A stretch of DNA of 23,707 bases from Collinsella aerofaciens (GTDB taxonomy: Bacteria; Actinomycetota; Coriobacteriia; Coriobacteriales; Coriobacteriaceae), in assembly GCF_901212495.1 (NCBI RefSeq), contig NZ_CAAKNY010000011.1, positions 1 through 23,707 on the forward strand. The letters are read 5' to 3'. Under the pieces are notes generated by a model. The model was not told where the DNA came from. It worked only from the letters and a program-made list of their open reading frames with translations, and searched no databases. Positions 6,795 through 14,939 of the stretch are shown piece by piece (position 1 is the first letter of the stretch; each line of letters opens with the position of its first letter). Position numbers and translations under genes: made by a program.

Positions 6795-8162
6795 CTACAA
6801 GCAAAAAGCCATATACAACGGAAGATGTGCCAGCTGCGCTTCGGCATCCCATTCGAGTTGTTTAGGGTGCAACACGTAAGCCGTCCCAATTTTCTTGTTA
6901 AAGCGCGCGCGGAATCGGTCGAGGGAGATGGTTCCGTATCTGCGTGGCGACTTAACTTCGATGGGGCTGATGCGCGGCTTTCCGGCGGCATTGACATAGG
7001 GTCGGGTAACGAGGAAGTCGATTTCCATGCGCTCCTCCCCCTCCTTCTTTCCGCTTTGGGAATAAAAGAAGAGCCTGTGTCCATTGGCCTTTAGAGATTG
7101 GGCAACGTAGTTTTCGGTAAGCATTCCTTCGTTCAATCCGATGTTGCCGCGAAGCACGGCCCTGTAAACGTCTTCATCGGTATCGTTGTTGTCAGAGAAG
7201 GCAAGCGTTACAAGCAGGCCGGTGTCTGCCATGTAGCACTTGAGTGCTGTTTGCTTCATGCTGAGTGAAAGGCCCACGCTCGGCTCGCTTGCGGCATAGC
7301 AGATATTGGCAATTCGCGCGTCTGCCAGCCAAAAGAAGGCTTCTTCGTAGGTGCGCATGCGCGCGTTTTTATCAAGTGAGGAAAGCTTGAATCGCTTTTC
7401 GTGCCTAGAGAGTTGACCCGGGATGCCATCGAGTACGGAGACGACTTTGAATTCGTAACCGGTTGCAAAACGAGAGATATCGTTGCGATAGAGCTGGACG
7501 ATTCGGTGTTTCGATGCGTCGACGGGCGCAAAAGCGCGCTGTTCAACATAGATGGATACCGGCTCAGGCATGCCGCCTACGAGCATGTATTCGCGCATAA
7601 GGGAGAGCGCTCTGCGATGTAGGGCATCGGGGAGCGGCTTCATTTTGCTAAAGCTCATGCGAATGAGATCGGCCAGCCCCTTTTCGTTTATGCCCCAGAG
7701 GAACTCCTCAAAGTCGAGGGGCTCAAGTTCCAAAGACTCTTCCTCGGACGGGATGACGATATCTTTAATGTTCTGCTTGATGCTGAGCAGGGATCCAGTT
7801 TCGATGTAGTCGTAACGTCCGTCTGCAACGAGATACTTGATGAGTCCGCGTGCTTGCGGGTACATCTGGACCTCGTCAAAGACGATAAGCGTCTCGTGTT
7901 CATAGAGTTTGACGTTATAGAAAACCGAGAGATAGAGGAAGAGCGAGTCGAAGTCAGTGCGATAGTCCTCAAAATATTGCTTAACTTCGGCAGGTGCTTG
8001 AAAGAAATCAATGACAAGGCAGGACTTGTATTCGATTTCTCCAAACATGCGGGCAAGCGTGCTCTTGCCGACGCGGCGGGCTCCTTCAATAAGAAGTGCT
8101 GTTTTACCAGCGCTTTCATGCTTCCATTTTAGTAGTGTGTCATAGGCTTTTCGTTTAAGCAT
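6795..8162 (-). CDS. AAA+ ATPase with C-terminal DUF4143 nuclease-like domain (locus A)
   Basis: A 455-aa predicted ATPase of the COG1373 / AAA_14-DUF4143 group. Walker A is GARRVGKST at residues 27-35 and Walker B is IVFDEVQ (Asp96, Glu97). The DUF4143 tail has the PD-(D/E)xK-like pattern IDFLV (Asp382) then IEVKS (Glu402, Lys404), so nuclease residues appear intact. The biological role of this group is not established. I place the start at ATG 8162, which has GAGG 6 nt upstream; an in-frame GTG at 8210 would translate part of the upstream repeat array. Three 33-bp-spaced direct repeats cover its promoter. A related gene (locus B) lies at 11962-13263. Coding sequence is visibly less GC-rich than its neighbours, which hints at horizontal transfer. 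Confidence 0.93.
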   Translation of the reverse strand: MLKRKAYDTLLKWKHESAGKTALLIEGARRVGKSTLARMFGEIEYKSCLVIDFFQAPAEVKQYFEDYRTDFDSLFLYLSVFYNVKLYEHETLIVFDEVQMYPQARGLIKYLVADGRYDYIETGSLLSIKQNIKDIVIPSEEESLELEPLDFEEFLWGINEKGLADLIRMSFSKMKPLPDALHRRALSLMREYMLVGGMPEPVSIYVEQRAFAPVDASKHRIVQLYRNDISRFATGYEFKVVSVLDGIPGQLSRHEKRFKLSSLDKNARMRTYEEAFFWLADARIANICYAASEPSVGLSLSMKQTALKCYMADTGLLVTLAFSDNNDTDEDVYRAVLRGNIGLNEGMLTENYVAQSLKANGHRLFFYSQSGKKEGEERMEIDFLVTRPYVNAAGKPRISPIEVKSPRRYGTISLDRFRARFNKKIGTAYVLHPKQLEWDAEAQLAHLPLYMAFCL

Positions 8163-8172
8163 GGCTACCTCG

Positions 8173-8258
8173 TGCACGATATCCAGAACTTTTATAACCT
8201 GATTATGCACGATATCCAGAACTTTAAACCCTTAGATTTGCACGATATCCAGAACTTT
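8173..8258. repeat. Three perfect 20-bp direct repeats with 33-bp period upstream of ATPase A
   Basis: TGCACGATATCCAGAACTTT occurs identically at 8173-8192, 8206-8225 and 8239-8258, exactly 33 bp apart, with dissimilar 13-bp spacers. A partial fourth (TGCACGAT) follows at 8258. The proximal copy ends 10 bp from the ATPase start codon. A TATAAA-like -10 (minus strand, 8191-8196) falls at the edge of the first copy, so the array overlays the promoter and leader. An operator or protein-binding array is the natural reading. Confidence 0.92.
8191..8196 (-). promoter_or_regulatory. Candidate -10 box for ATPase A
   Basis: Minus-strand TATAAA lies between repeat copies 1 and 2, about 28 nt upstream of the ATG at 8162. 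Transcription would begin inside copy 1 and give a leader of about 20 nt carrying GAGG. CATAAT at 8203-8208 is an alternative. No consensus -35 is visible, which fits regulation through the repeats. Confidence 0.4.
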
Positions 8259-9825
<1,567 letters not shown>

Positions 9826-9890
9826 ACAAGTGGTGCTCGCGGGGGGGCGGGGTTGACTCGGCTCCGCTCCACTTCTGATGGCTGCCATTG

Positions 9891-9922
9891 GGCGCTGGGC
9901 CGTGTGGCTCAGCGCCTTTTTT
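9891..9922 (+). terminator. Rho-independent terminator after enolase
   Basis: GGCGCTGGGCC at 9891-9901 pairs with GGCTCAGCGCC at 9906-9916 around a GTGT loop, with one G-U pair. A run of six T follows (9917-9922). This is a classic strong terminator 66 bp after eno. Confidence 0.93.
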
Positions 9923-10013
9923 ATGTCGAGCAAAGGCTGGCGAAGGAAGTGCGGGCGCTCGTGCTATAACTAAAGGACTTAGCGCAAACAAACCTCAACC
10001 GCACAAGGCGCAC

Positions 10014-10784
10014 ATGGATCAGATTTACGACAACAGGTATTATTCCGCCGGTTCGCACGAACCGTCGTCTCGTCGTGCACGTACGGTGCAGCTCGGTGGG
10101 TCCGGCTACACTGGTGCTGACCGCCCCGCGCAACGTCCGCCAAACACCTCGCGTCCCCGTGCGCAAATGAATACGTCGGCGGACCGTCCGCCACGTTCGG
10201 CGCGCGCGACGCATGCTTCGCGCGCGCAGAGCCCCTCGGCTCAAGCGCACGAAAAGTCGACCAGGCCCTCGAACCGTCTTTTGGGCTCGGACTTCATGCA
10301 CTACGCCAACGATAACGCGTTGGTCAAGGCAATCTACGACTTTACCCATGGGCCCCAGCGCGGGCTGTTTGTTGGCATTGTCGTCGCCCTGGCGCTCGTG
10401 AGCCTGTACTTTCCCGTTCGCGACCTCTACGTTGCCAAACGCTCGAGCGATATCTTGGCCAAACAGGTCGAGATTCGCCAACAGTACAACGACGAACTGC
10501 AAAAAAGCGTCGACAAGTTGCTCTCGGAGCAGGGTATCAAGGATGCGGCATCCGAGGACCTGGGCCTGGTGATGCCCGGCGAGAAGAGGATTGAAGTGCA
10601 GGGCCTGGACGGCGATTCGGATTCGTCTTCGAGCAAAAAGTCCTCGAACGCCAAAAAGGCCAGCGAAGTGGCCAAGGAGATTGAGGAAGTCGGCAAGGAC
10701 GCGCCGTGGTACATTCAGACGCTCGACATGCTGTTTGGTTTTAACGGCGTCGAAGGTCAGACGGTCGCGTCCAGCGGCAAGTAG
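10014..10784 (+). CDS. DivIC/FtsB-like septum formation initiator protein
   Basis: A 256-aa bitopic membrane protein. Residues 1 to about 100 are a disordered cytoplasmic tail rich in Arg, Ser and Pro. A single membrane helix (LFVGIVVALALVSLYF) lies at about 117-132. A short coiled coil follows, with AKQVEIRQQYNDELQKSVDK and then the region GLVMPGEKRIEV, which is typical of the FtsB/DivIC family. Such proteins link FtsL and FtsQ/DivIB in the divisome. A Ser/Lys-rich acidic linker and a short tail lie at the C-terminus. The ATG at 10014 follows AAGG; the open frame extends upstream but overlaps the eno terminator. Placement before ppx/gppA is common in actinobacteria (eno-ftsB-ppx). The family call is firm. 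Confidence 0.85.
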   Translation: MDQIYDNRYYSAGSHEPSSRRARTVQLGGSGYTGADRPAQRPPNTSRPRAQMNTSADRPPRSARATHASRAQSPSAQAHEKSTRPSNRLLGSDFMHYANDNALVKAIYDFTHGPQRGLFVGIVVALALVSLYFPVRDLYVAKRSSDILAKQVEIRQQYNDELQKSVDKLLSEQGIKDAASEDLGLVMPGEKRIEVQGLDGDSDSSSSKKSSNAKKASEVAKEIEEVGKDAPWYIQTLDMLFGFNGVEGQTVASSGK

Positions 10785-10804
10785 CGCCCAGAGGGGAGCC
10801 CGCA

Positions 10805-11806
10805 ATGGCAGATTGCAAACGATATAAGGTGGCGGCGATCGACCTGGGAACGGTGTCGTCGCGACTGGTGCTGGCGCAGGTCGAGGCCGGGGCAATCGTG
10901 GAATCGTCCAAGCATACCGAGATTACCGACCTGGGCGAGGGCGTCGACGCGACGGGGCGCTTTTGCGAGGCGGCGGTCGAGCGCGTGCTCGCCGCATGCC
11001 GCATGTTTGTGGACGAGGCGCGTGCTTTTGGGACCGTGTGCATCTGCACCACGTGCACGAGTGCCGCGCGCGATGCGTCTAATGCCGTGCTGCTGCTGGA
11101 CGGCCTGCGCGATTTGGGGCTTGAGCCACAGGTGATTCCGGGTGAGGTCGAGGCGCGCCTGACATTTTTTGGCGTGGCGCACGACTTTGCCGGCGAGCGC
11201 ATCATTGTTGCCGATTCGGGCGGCGGATCCACGGAGCTCGCGACGGGCGTCTATGCGCCGGAGAGCGGCGTCTTTGCGCTGGAAGGGACGCGCTCGCTGG
11301 ACATCGGTTGTCGCCGCGTGACCGAGCGGTTTTTCTCGACACTGCCGCCAACGGACAGTGAGCTTGCCGCCGCTGCCGCGTGGGCAGGCGAGCAGTTCGC
11401 CGCCTATTTTGAAGGCCTGCCCAACGATTTTGAGCGTGCTGAGCGCCTGGTCGCGGTGGGTGGCACCGTCACCACGCTCGTTGCGCTCGTTCACGAGCTG
11501 GAGCCGTATGATTCGAGCTTTGTGCACCTGCGCGAGCTTTCGCTGGAGCAGGTCTCGGCTGCTGTCGAGCGCATGTCTGCGCTGGATGTTGCAGGCATTG
11601 CCGCGTTGCCAGGCGTGCAGCCCAAACGCGCGGGCGTGATCTTGGCCGGTGCCGTGGTAATTCGCGAGCTCATGCGCGCCGGTGGCTACGACACGCTCAC
11701 CGTAAGCGAGAACAGCCTGCTTGCCGGCATGGCCGCCACCATTAACGAGGTTCTCGACGGCGCGACCCCCACCATCGCCTGGATCCCCACTCTCAGTACC
11801 CTTTAG
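10805..11806 (+). CDS. Ppx/GppA family exopolyphosphatase / pppGpp phosphohydrolase
   Basis: A 333-aa member of the ASKHA sugar kinase/hsp70/actin-fold Ppx/GppA family. Phosphate loop 1 is AAIDLGTVSSRLVLA (about 9-23), GEVEARLTFFGV carries the catalytic Glu, and loop 2 is VADSGGGSTELATG. The length fits the short single-module actinobacterial Ppx forms. It removes terminal phosphate from polyphosphate or pppGpp; which one cannot be read from sequence. GAGGGGAGCCC precedes the ATG, and it lies 20 bp after the septum gene, probably co-transcribed with it. Confidence 0.92.
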   Translation: MADCKRYKVAAIDLGTVSSRLVLAQVEAGAIVESSKHTEITDLGEGVDATGRFCEAAVERVLAACRMFVDEARAFGTVCICTTCTSAARDASNAVLLLDGLRDLGLEPQVIPGEVEARLTFFGVAHDFAGERIIVADSGGGSTELATGVYAPESGVFALEGTRSLDIGCRRVTERFFSTLPPTDSELAAAAAWAGEQFAAYFEGLPNDFERAERLVAVGGTVTTLVALVHELEPYDSSFVHLRELSLEQVSAAVERMSALDVAGIAALPGVQPKRAGVILAGAVVIRELMRAGGYDTLTVSENSLLAGMAATINEVLDGATPTIAWIPTLSTL

Positions 11807-11819
11807 CCATCCCCTCATA

Positions 11820-11886
11820 AGTTGCGGTGAAATACGGACCAAAATCGCCCTTTCGGGCACCAAATAGTCCCTATTCCACCGCAACT
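11820..11886. repeat. AGTTGCGGTG inverted repeat, copy 2
   Basis: Arms at 11820-11839 and 11867-11886 match at 18 of 20 positions. The loop holds a second small hairpin, GCCC-TTT-CGGGC. The element sits between the convergent ends of ppx/gppA and ATPase B, the same type of position as copy 1 at 3488. Confidence 0.8.
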
Positions 11887-11891
11887 CAACA

Positions 11892-11957
11892 GCCGGCACC
11901 TGGGGACGTTCCTTTTCTGCCGGCATCTGGGGACAGTCCTTGCGGAGCGTCCCCACA
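11892..11957. repeat. Tandem GCCGGCAYCTGGGGACRKTCCTT direct repeats
   Basis: Two 23-bp units at 11892-11914 and 11919-11941 differ at three positions. TGGGGAC in the second unit can pair with GTCCCCA downstream. They belong to the GGGGAC-type repeats seen at 3421 and 21201, and again lie next to an AGTTGCGGTG element. Confidence 0.7.
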
Positions 11958-11961
11958 GCGC

Positions 11962-13263
11962 CTATGCCAGCTTGTCGATTTGCCCAATCTCCCAAAGCGG
12001 AATATTGACGAGCATGCCCTCGTCTCTATATGCCGCCAGGGAGCTCCTCACGCAACGCTCGAGTTTGAATTTTTCGCAGGCTATTTTCAGGCTCTTCGCT
12101 TTAAGGTTCTCTGCCGCCTTGACCTCAAGCGGAAGCACGGTTCCCGCATGGTCAATGGCAAAGTCGGTTTCGGCATTGCCAGAGATAGAGGACCAATACG
12201 CGGGAGTTTTGTCCTGGAGCAAAAGTTCCTGCGCGACATATTGTTCGGTCAACGAACCTTTGAACTCGGTAAAAACAGCGGATCCGTTAAGAACGATGGC
12301 TGGAGAGAGGCCGGAGAGCGCTCCGAGGATGCCGGTGTCGATGCAGAACAGTTTGAAGCCCGAGAGGTCTTCGTAGCTCGAGAGCGGTGCCTTTAGAGCG
12401 GAAACACGTGACACCTTATGAACGATTCCGTAGTCCGTGAGCCACTGGAGGCTTTCCTCAAAATCGCGTGCGCGCGCTCCGGGGCGAAGGGCGCCATAGA
12501 CAAACTTTTTGTTCTCCTTGGCAAGCTGGCCGGGAAGGGTTTTCCAAACCAACCTCATGCGTTCGACGATGCGGGCGGGTGTATGTTTGCCAAAATCGGA
12601 TTCGTAAGCCTCGATGATTTGCTGTTGAAGTCTTCGGGCTTCGATGAAGTCGCGTGTCTCGGCGAAAGCGGAGACAACTTCGGGCATACCGCCGACAACA
12701 AGGTATTCCTTGAGCAAGTGCTCGAGCTTTTCGGTAACGTTTGCTAGAAGGTTCATGTCTGCGGCAAGGATGGCATCGGCGAGCGGGTTGCCGTCGACGG
12801 CACGAACGAACTCGGCAAACCCCATGGGACGCATGGTGAGCTGGTCAATTTTGCCGACGGGAAATGACTCGTTTTCGCGTCGGAGCGCGAGGCCCATATA
12901 GGAACCGGCTGCCACGATGTGGTATTCGGGTGCAAGCTCGTTGAAGTACTTGAGCGAGGTGATCCCGCGTGGTGCCTCTTGGATCTCGTCGAAGATGACG
13001 AGCGTGTCTGCCGGCGTTACGGTTTGGCCGCGCAGGAGTTCTATCTGGGAGATGATGCGCTTGGGGTCGAGGTCCCCATCGAACAGCGAGCGTGCGTTCG
13101 GCTCGAGCATAAAGTCAAAACGAATGGCGTTTTGATACTGCTGGCTTGCAAATTCGTTAAGAAGCCAAGTCTTACCTGTCTGGCGGGCCCCCTTAAGCAA
13201 GAGGGGTTTGCGATTCGCTCTTGATTTCCAAGCGATAAGTTCGCTCATAAGCTGTCGCTGCAT
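11962..13263 (-). CDS. AAA+ ATPase with C-terminal DUF4143 nuclease-like domain (locus B)
   Basis: A 433-aa paralogue-type relative of the protein at 6795-8162. Walker A is GARQTGKT (25-32) and Walker B is LVIFDEIQ (Asp92, Glu93), followed by the sensor region AAGSYMGLAL. The DUF4143 tail has TDFAI (Asp367) and LEVKA (Glu380, Lys382), again a PD-(D/E)xK-like set. The start at ATG 13263 has GGGAGG 4 nt upstream; the frame continues further upstream through repeat sequence. A -10 TATACT and three 33-bp repeats lie upstream. The gene is AT-richer than the core genes. The role of the family is not established. It is convergent with ppx/gppA. Confidence 0.93.
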   Translation of the reverse strand: MQRQLMSELIAWKSRANRKPLLLKGARQTGKTWLLNEFASQQYQNAIRFDFMLEPNARSLFDGDLDPKRIISQIELLRGQTVTPADTLVIFDEIQEAPRGITSLKYFNELAPEYHIVAAGSYMGLALRRENESFPVGKIDQLTMRPMGFAEFVRAVDGNPLADAILAADMNLLANVTEKLEHLLKEYLVVGGMPEVVSAFAETRDFIEARRLQQQIIEAYESDFGKHTPARIVERMRLVWKTLPGQLAKENKKFVYGALRPGARARDFEESLQWLTDYGIVHKVSRVSALKAPLSSYEDLSGFKLFCIDTGILGALSGLSPAIVLNGSAVFTEFKGSLTEQYVAQELLLQDKTPAYWSSISGNAETDFAIDHAGTVLPLEVKAAENLKAKSLKIACEKFKLERCVRSSLAAYRDEGMLVNIPLWEIGQIDKLA

Positions 13264-13286
13264 ATTGCCTCCCAACCCTTTCGGAT

Positions 13287-13292
13287 AGTATA
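13287..13292 (-). promoter_or_regulatory. Candidate -10 box for ATPase B
   Basis: Minus-strand TATACT ends 23 nt before the ATG at 13263, giving a leader of about 17 nt that contains GGGAGG. The -35 zone (CAAGGG) is poor and falls in the proximal repeat copy. Confidence 0.5.
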
Positions 13293-13295
13293 AGG

Positions 13296-13396
13296 CCATA
13301 TGCGCATTTCCCTTGGAAAATGTGCGAGACAACCACATCTTTCAATCGAAAAATGTGGGAGACAAACACGTTTTTCCATCGAAAAATGTGCGAGTA
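13296..13396. repeat. Three 33-bp direct repeats upstream of ATPase B
   Basis: In the gene's sense the units begin TCTCGCACATTTTTCGATGG or close variants. The conserved CACA core recurs at exactly 33-bp spacing (plus-strand TGTG at 13321, 13354 and 13387). The two distal units are similar over nearly all 33 bp; the proximal one decays toward the promoter. The sequence is unrelated to the array of ATPase A, but copy number, period and position are the same. Confidence 0.87.
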
Positions 13397-13404
13397 TCAA
13401 CCTA

Positions 13405-13471
13405 AGCTGCGGTGAAATAGTTCCTAAATAGGCTGGTAAACGGCATAAACAAGAACTATTCCACCGCAACT
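13405..13471. repeat. AGTTGCGGTG inverted repeat, copy 3
   Basis: Arms at 13405-13425 and 13451-13471 match at 18 of 21 positions with G-U compatible differences. It lies directly upstream of the ATPase B repeat array and downstream of the duplicated tRNA tail, so unlike copies 1 and 2 it is not at a convergent junction. Confidence 0.82.
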
Positions 13472-13484
13472 CACCATCTGTACT

Positions 13485-13559
13485 GGCATCTAAAAGAAAC
13501 GAGCCCGCATCCCTGGGGGACACGGGCTCGTAAACAATACGTGGTAGGGGCGGTGGGAC
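13485..13559. repeat. Duplicate of the tRNA-Leu 3' end and terminator (75-bp direct repeat, distal copy)
   Basis: Bases 13485-13559 match 13681-13755 at 71 of 75 positions, a 196-bp offset. The unit contains the last 19 bp of the tRNA-Leu gene with its CCA, then the terminator hairpin ACGAGCCCG/CGGGCTCGT with a T-rich flank on the minus strand. The match stops inside the tRNA T-arm, so this is not a second tRNA. Confidence 0.9.
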
Positions 13560-13680
13560 GTCTGCGTATTTGCTGTGCAAATACGCACCGGCTTCGGTCG
13601 CCTGCCGGCGCCCTCGCCGGCTCGCTACGGACGCTGCGCGTCCGCTTGACGCTCGCCCCCTCGCGGGTTCGAGCCCCACC
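13560..13680. other. Spacer between the two tRNA-tail copies, with hairpins
   Basis: This 121-bp GC-rich stretch holds a perfect hairpin TGCGTATTTG-CTGTG-CAAATACGCA (13562-13586) and a second, CGGACGC-TGC-GCGTCCG. Its right end, CGGGTTCGAGCCCCACCGG, looks like a tRNA T-arm on the plus strand, but no acceptor or anticodon arm can be formed. No gene is supported. Confidence 0.5.
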
Positions 13681-13688
13681 GGCATCCG

Positions 13689-13727
13689 AAAGAAACGAGC
13701 CCGCATCCCTAGGGGACACGGGCTCGT
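13689..13727 (-). terminator. Terminator of tRNA-Leu
   Basis: On the minus strand ACGAGCCCG pairs with CGGGCTCGT over a loop that has its own small stem, followed by TTTCTTT. It begins 11 nt after the tRNA CCA end. An almost identical copy is at 13493-13531. Confidence 0.9.
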
Positions 13728-13737
13728 AAGCAATACG

Positions 13738-13822
13738 TGGTAGGGGCGGTGGGACTCGAACCCACAATCCTTGCGGCGAGAGATTTTAAGTCTCCTGCGT
13801 ATGCCAATTCCGCCACGCCCCC
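13738..13822 (-). tRNA. tRNA-Leu (anticodon UAA)
   Basis: An 85-nt class II tRNA including encoded CCA. The acceptor stem GGGGGCG pairs with CGCCCCT (one G-U at the first pair). The anticodon stem GGAGA/TCTCT carries the loop CTTAAAA, giving anticodon TAA, which reads UUA and UUG. A long variable arm follows, then the T-arm GTGGG-TTCGAGT-CCCAC. It starts 32 nt downstream of the TPR-like gene on the same strand. Confidence 0.97.
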
Positions 13823-13853
13823 GTAAGACTAGAAGTCTAGCACAAGCCGTCCG

Positions 13854-14477
13854 CTACGCGTTGACGGCCATCGAGTGTTGGCCTGACTTCTCCAGGAACT
13901 CTTGGAACTTGGCTTCGTCACCCTTGTTCTGGTACTGCAGGGCCAGCAGGTATTCCAGGCGGCAGCGCTTGACCTTGTCGTCACCGGCTTCCTTGAGCAT
14001 ACGCTCCAGCTCGGGAATGTCGTTGTGACGCTTGAGGATCATCGTGTCGTACATCAGCCGGCATTCGTGTGCGACTGCCTCGGCCTGACCGCCCTCGAAG
14101 CCCTTGATCTCGTGCAAAAGCTCCTTGGACTTTTCGCGGCTCTCCTGGCCAACGTAGTAGTTAAAGGCCTTGATCACCAGGTCGACACGCTGCATCTTGG
14201 GCAGGTTGAGGCTCAGCAGCAGGTCGAACATCTCGTCGGCGCGCTCGTGGTCCTCGCGTAGCAGATAGGAGTTCAGGCGCAGGTAGTCGCGGTTGTAGCG
14301 CGGATACAACATGCTGGTGAGTTTGCCGTCGAGCAAACGATCGAACTCGTCCCACTGTTTGGCAGCCATAAGCTGTTGCAGGCGCTTAAACGTGGTACGT
14401 TTTTTGAAGCTAAAGAATACCGACACGGCGATACAGATGACGACGACGGTGGTCCAGAGGGTGCGGGAATCGGGCAT
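13854..14477 (-). CDS. Membrane-anchored TPR-like protein
   Basis: A 207-aa protein with an N-terminal membrane anchor (TVVVICIAVSVFFSF, about residues 10-24) followed by KKR, so the body is probably cytoplasmic by the positive-inside rule. The rest is all helical, with pairs of helices such as AAKQWDEFDRLLDG, REDHERADEMFDLLLSL and LEYLLALQYQNKGDEAKFQEFL, the spacing expected for degenerate TPR repeats. No catalytic motif is seen. Such proteins usually scaffold complexes. The ATG at 14477 has AGGA about 8 nt upstream. The gene is divergent from the PTS IIB gene. Confidence 0.82.
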   Translation of the reverse strand: MPDSRTLWTTVVVICIAVSVFFSFKKRTTFKRLQQLMAAKQWDEFDRLLDGKLTSMLYPRYNRDYLRLNSYLLREDHERADEMFDLLLSLNLPKMQRVDLVIKAFNYYVGQESREKSKELLHEIKGFEGGQAEAVAHECRLMYDTMILKRHNDIPELERMLKEAGDDKVKRCRLEYLLALQYQNKGDEAKFQEFLEKSGQHSMAVNA

Positions 14478-14532
14478 ATTAGGGTCCTTAGTCGCTCATA
14501 AAGCGAGTGGTATGACAACACGTACTAGATGT

Positions 14533-14538
14533 ATTATA
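14533..14538 (-). promoter_or_regulatory. Candidate -10 box for the TPR-like gene
   Basis: A perfect minus-strand TATAAT lies 55 nt upstream of the ATG at 14477. No good -35 stands at 16-18 bp, so the call rests on the hexamer. Confidence 0.45.
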
Positions 14539-14640
14539 CGCAGTGTGCAAGCAAACTGGCATAAAAGCGCATCGAGGCTGAGTGCCATCGCTCGCTGCGG
14601 TACACTTAGCAAAAGTAAACCATGAAGGGAGACATTACCT

Positions 14641-14928
14641 ATGAAGAAAATCGTTTTGGCTTGCGGCGCTGGCGCTGCCACTTCCACGCTTGTTGCCCAG
14701 AAGGTCGCCACCCTGCTCGACGCCAACGGTTACGCCGACAAGTACGAGATCGTGCAGTGCGCCATCTCCGAGGCCAAGGACACTTGCGACGAGGGCGCCG
14801 ACCTGCTGATCGCCACCACCGTTGCCCCCGAGGGCCTCACCTGCCCGTATGTGAGCGGCGTGCCCTTCATGACCGGCATGAACCGCGTCGCTGCCGAGAA
14901 GGCCGTTCTTGACGTCATGGCTCAGTAG
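14641..14928 (+). CDS. PTS system IIB component, galactitol type
   Basis: A 95-aa protein with the P-loop-like start KKIVLACGAGAATSTLVAQK. Cys8 is the predicted phosphocysteine, which takes phosphate from EIIA and passes it to the sugar on EIIC. The fold and GAGAATST loop match the lactose/galactitol IIB (GatB-like) class. The product seems complete, ending DVMAQ. No EIIA or EIIC gene is in the window, so it is an orphan; its partner may be elsewhere or it may be regulatory. AAGGGAGA precedes the ATG. The VOC-fold gene follows 11 nt later. Confidence 0.88.
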   Translation: MKKIVLACGAGAATSTLVAQKVATLLDANGYADKYEIVQCAISEAKDTCDEGADLLIATTVAPEGLTCPYVSGVPFMTGMNRVAAEKAVLDVMAQ

Positions 14929-14939
14929 GCGCTGACTGT

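Noticed and set aside
6754..6795. Hairpin GAGACCT/AGGTCTC between mazG and ATPase A as a bidirectional terminator
   Set aside because: The stem is only 7 bp with a 28-nt loop and no T-tract; it overlaps both stop regions.
10757..11995. Open frame of 412 codons opposite ppx/gppA
   Set aside because: Antisense shadow with no recognisable domain, and it runs into repeat DNA.
13296..13396. CRISPR array
   Set aside because: Only three units, spacers conserved or short, no cas genes; the position over a promoter fits an operator better. The same applies to 8173-8258.
13655..13680. Second tRNA suggested by a T-arm-like GGGTTCGAGCCCC
   Set aside because: No acceptor, D-arm or anticodon arm can be built around it.
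13245..13733. Minus-strand frame of 162 codons through the tRNA-tail repeats and the 33-bp array
   Set aside because: It runs through a terminator, an inverted repeat and the ATPase B promoter; the repeat content explains its open state.
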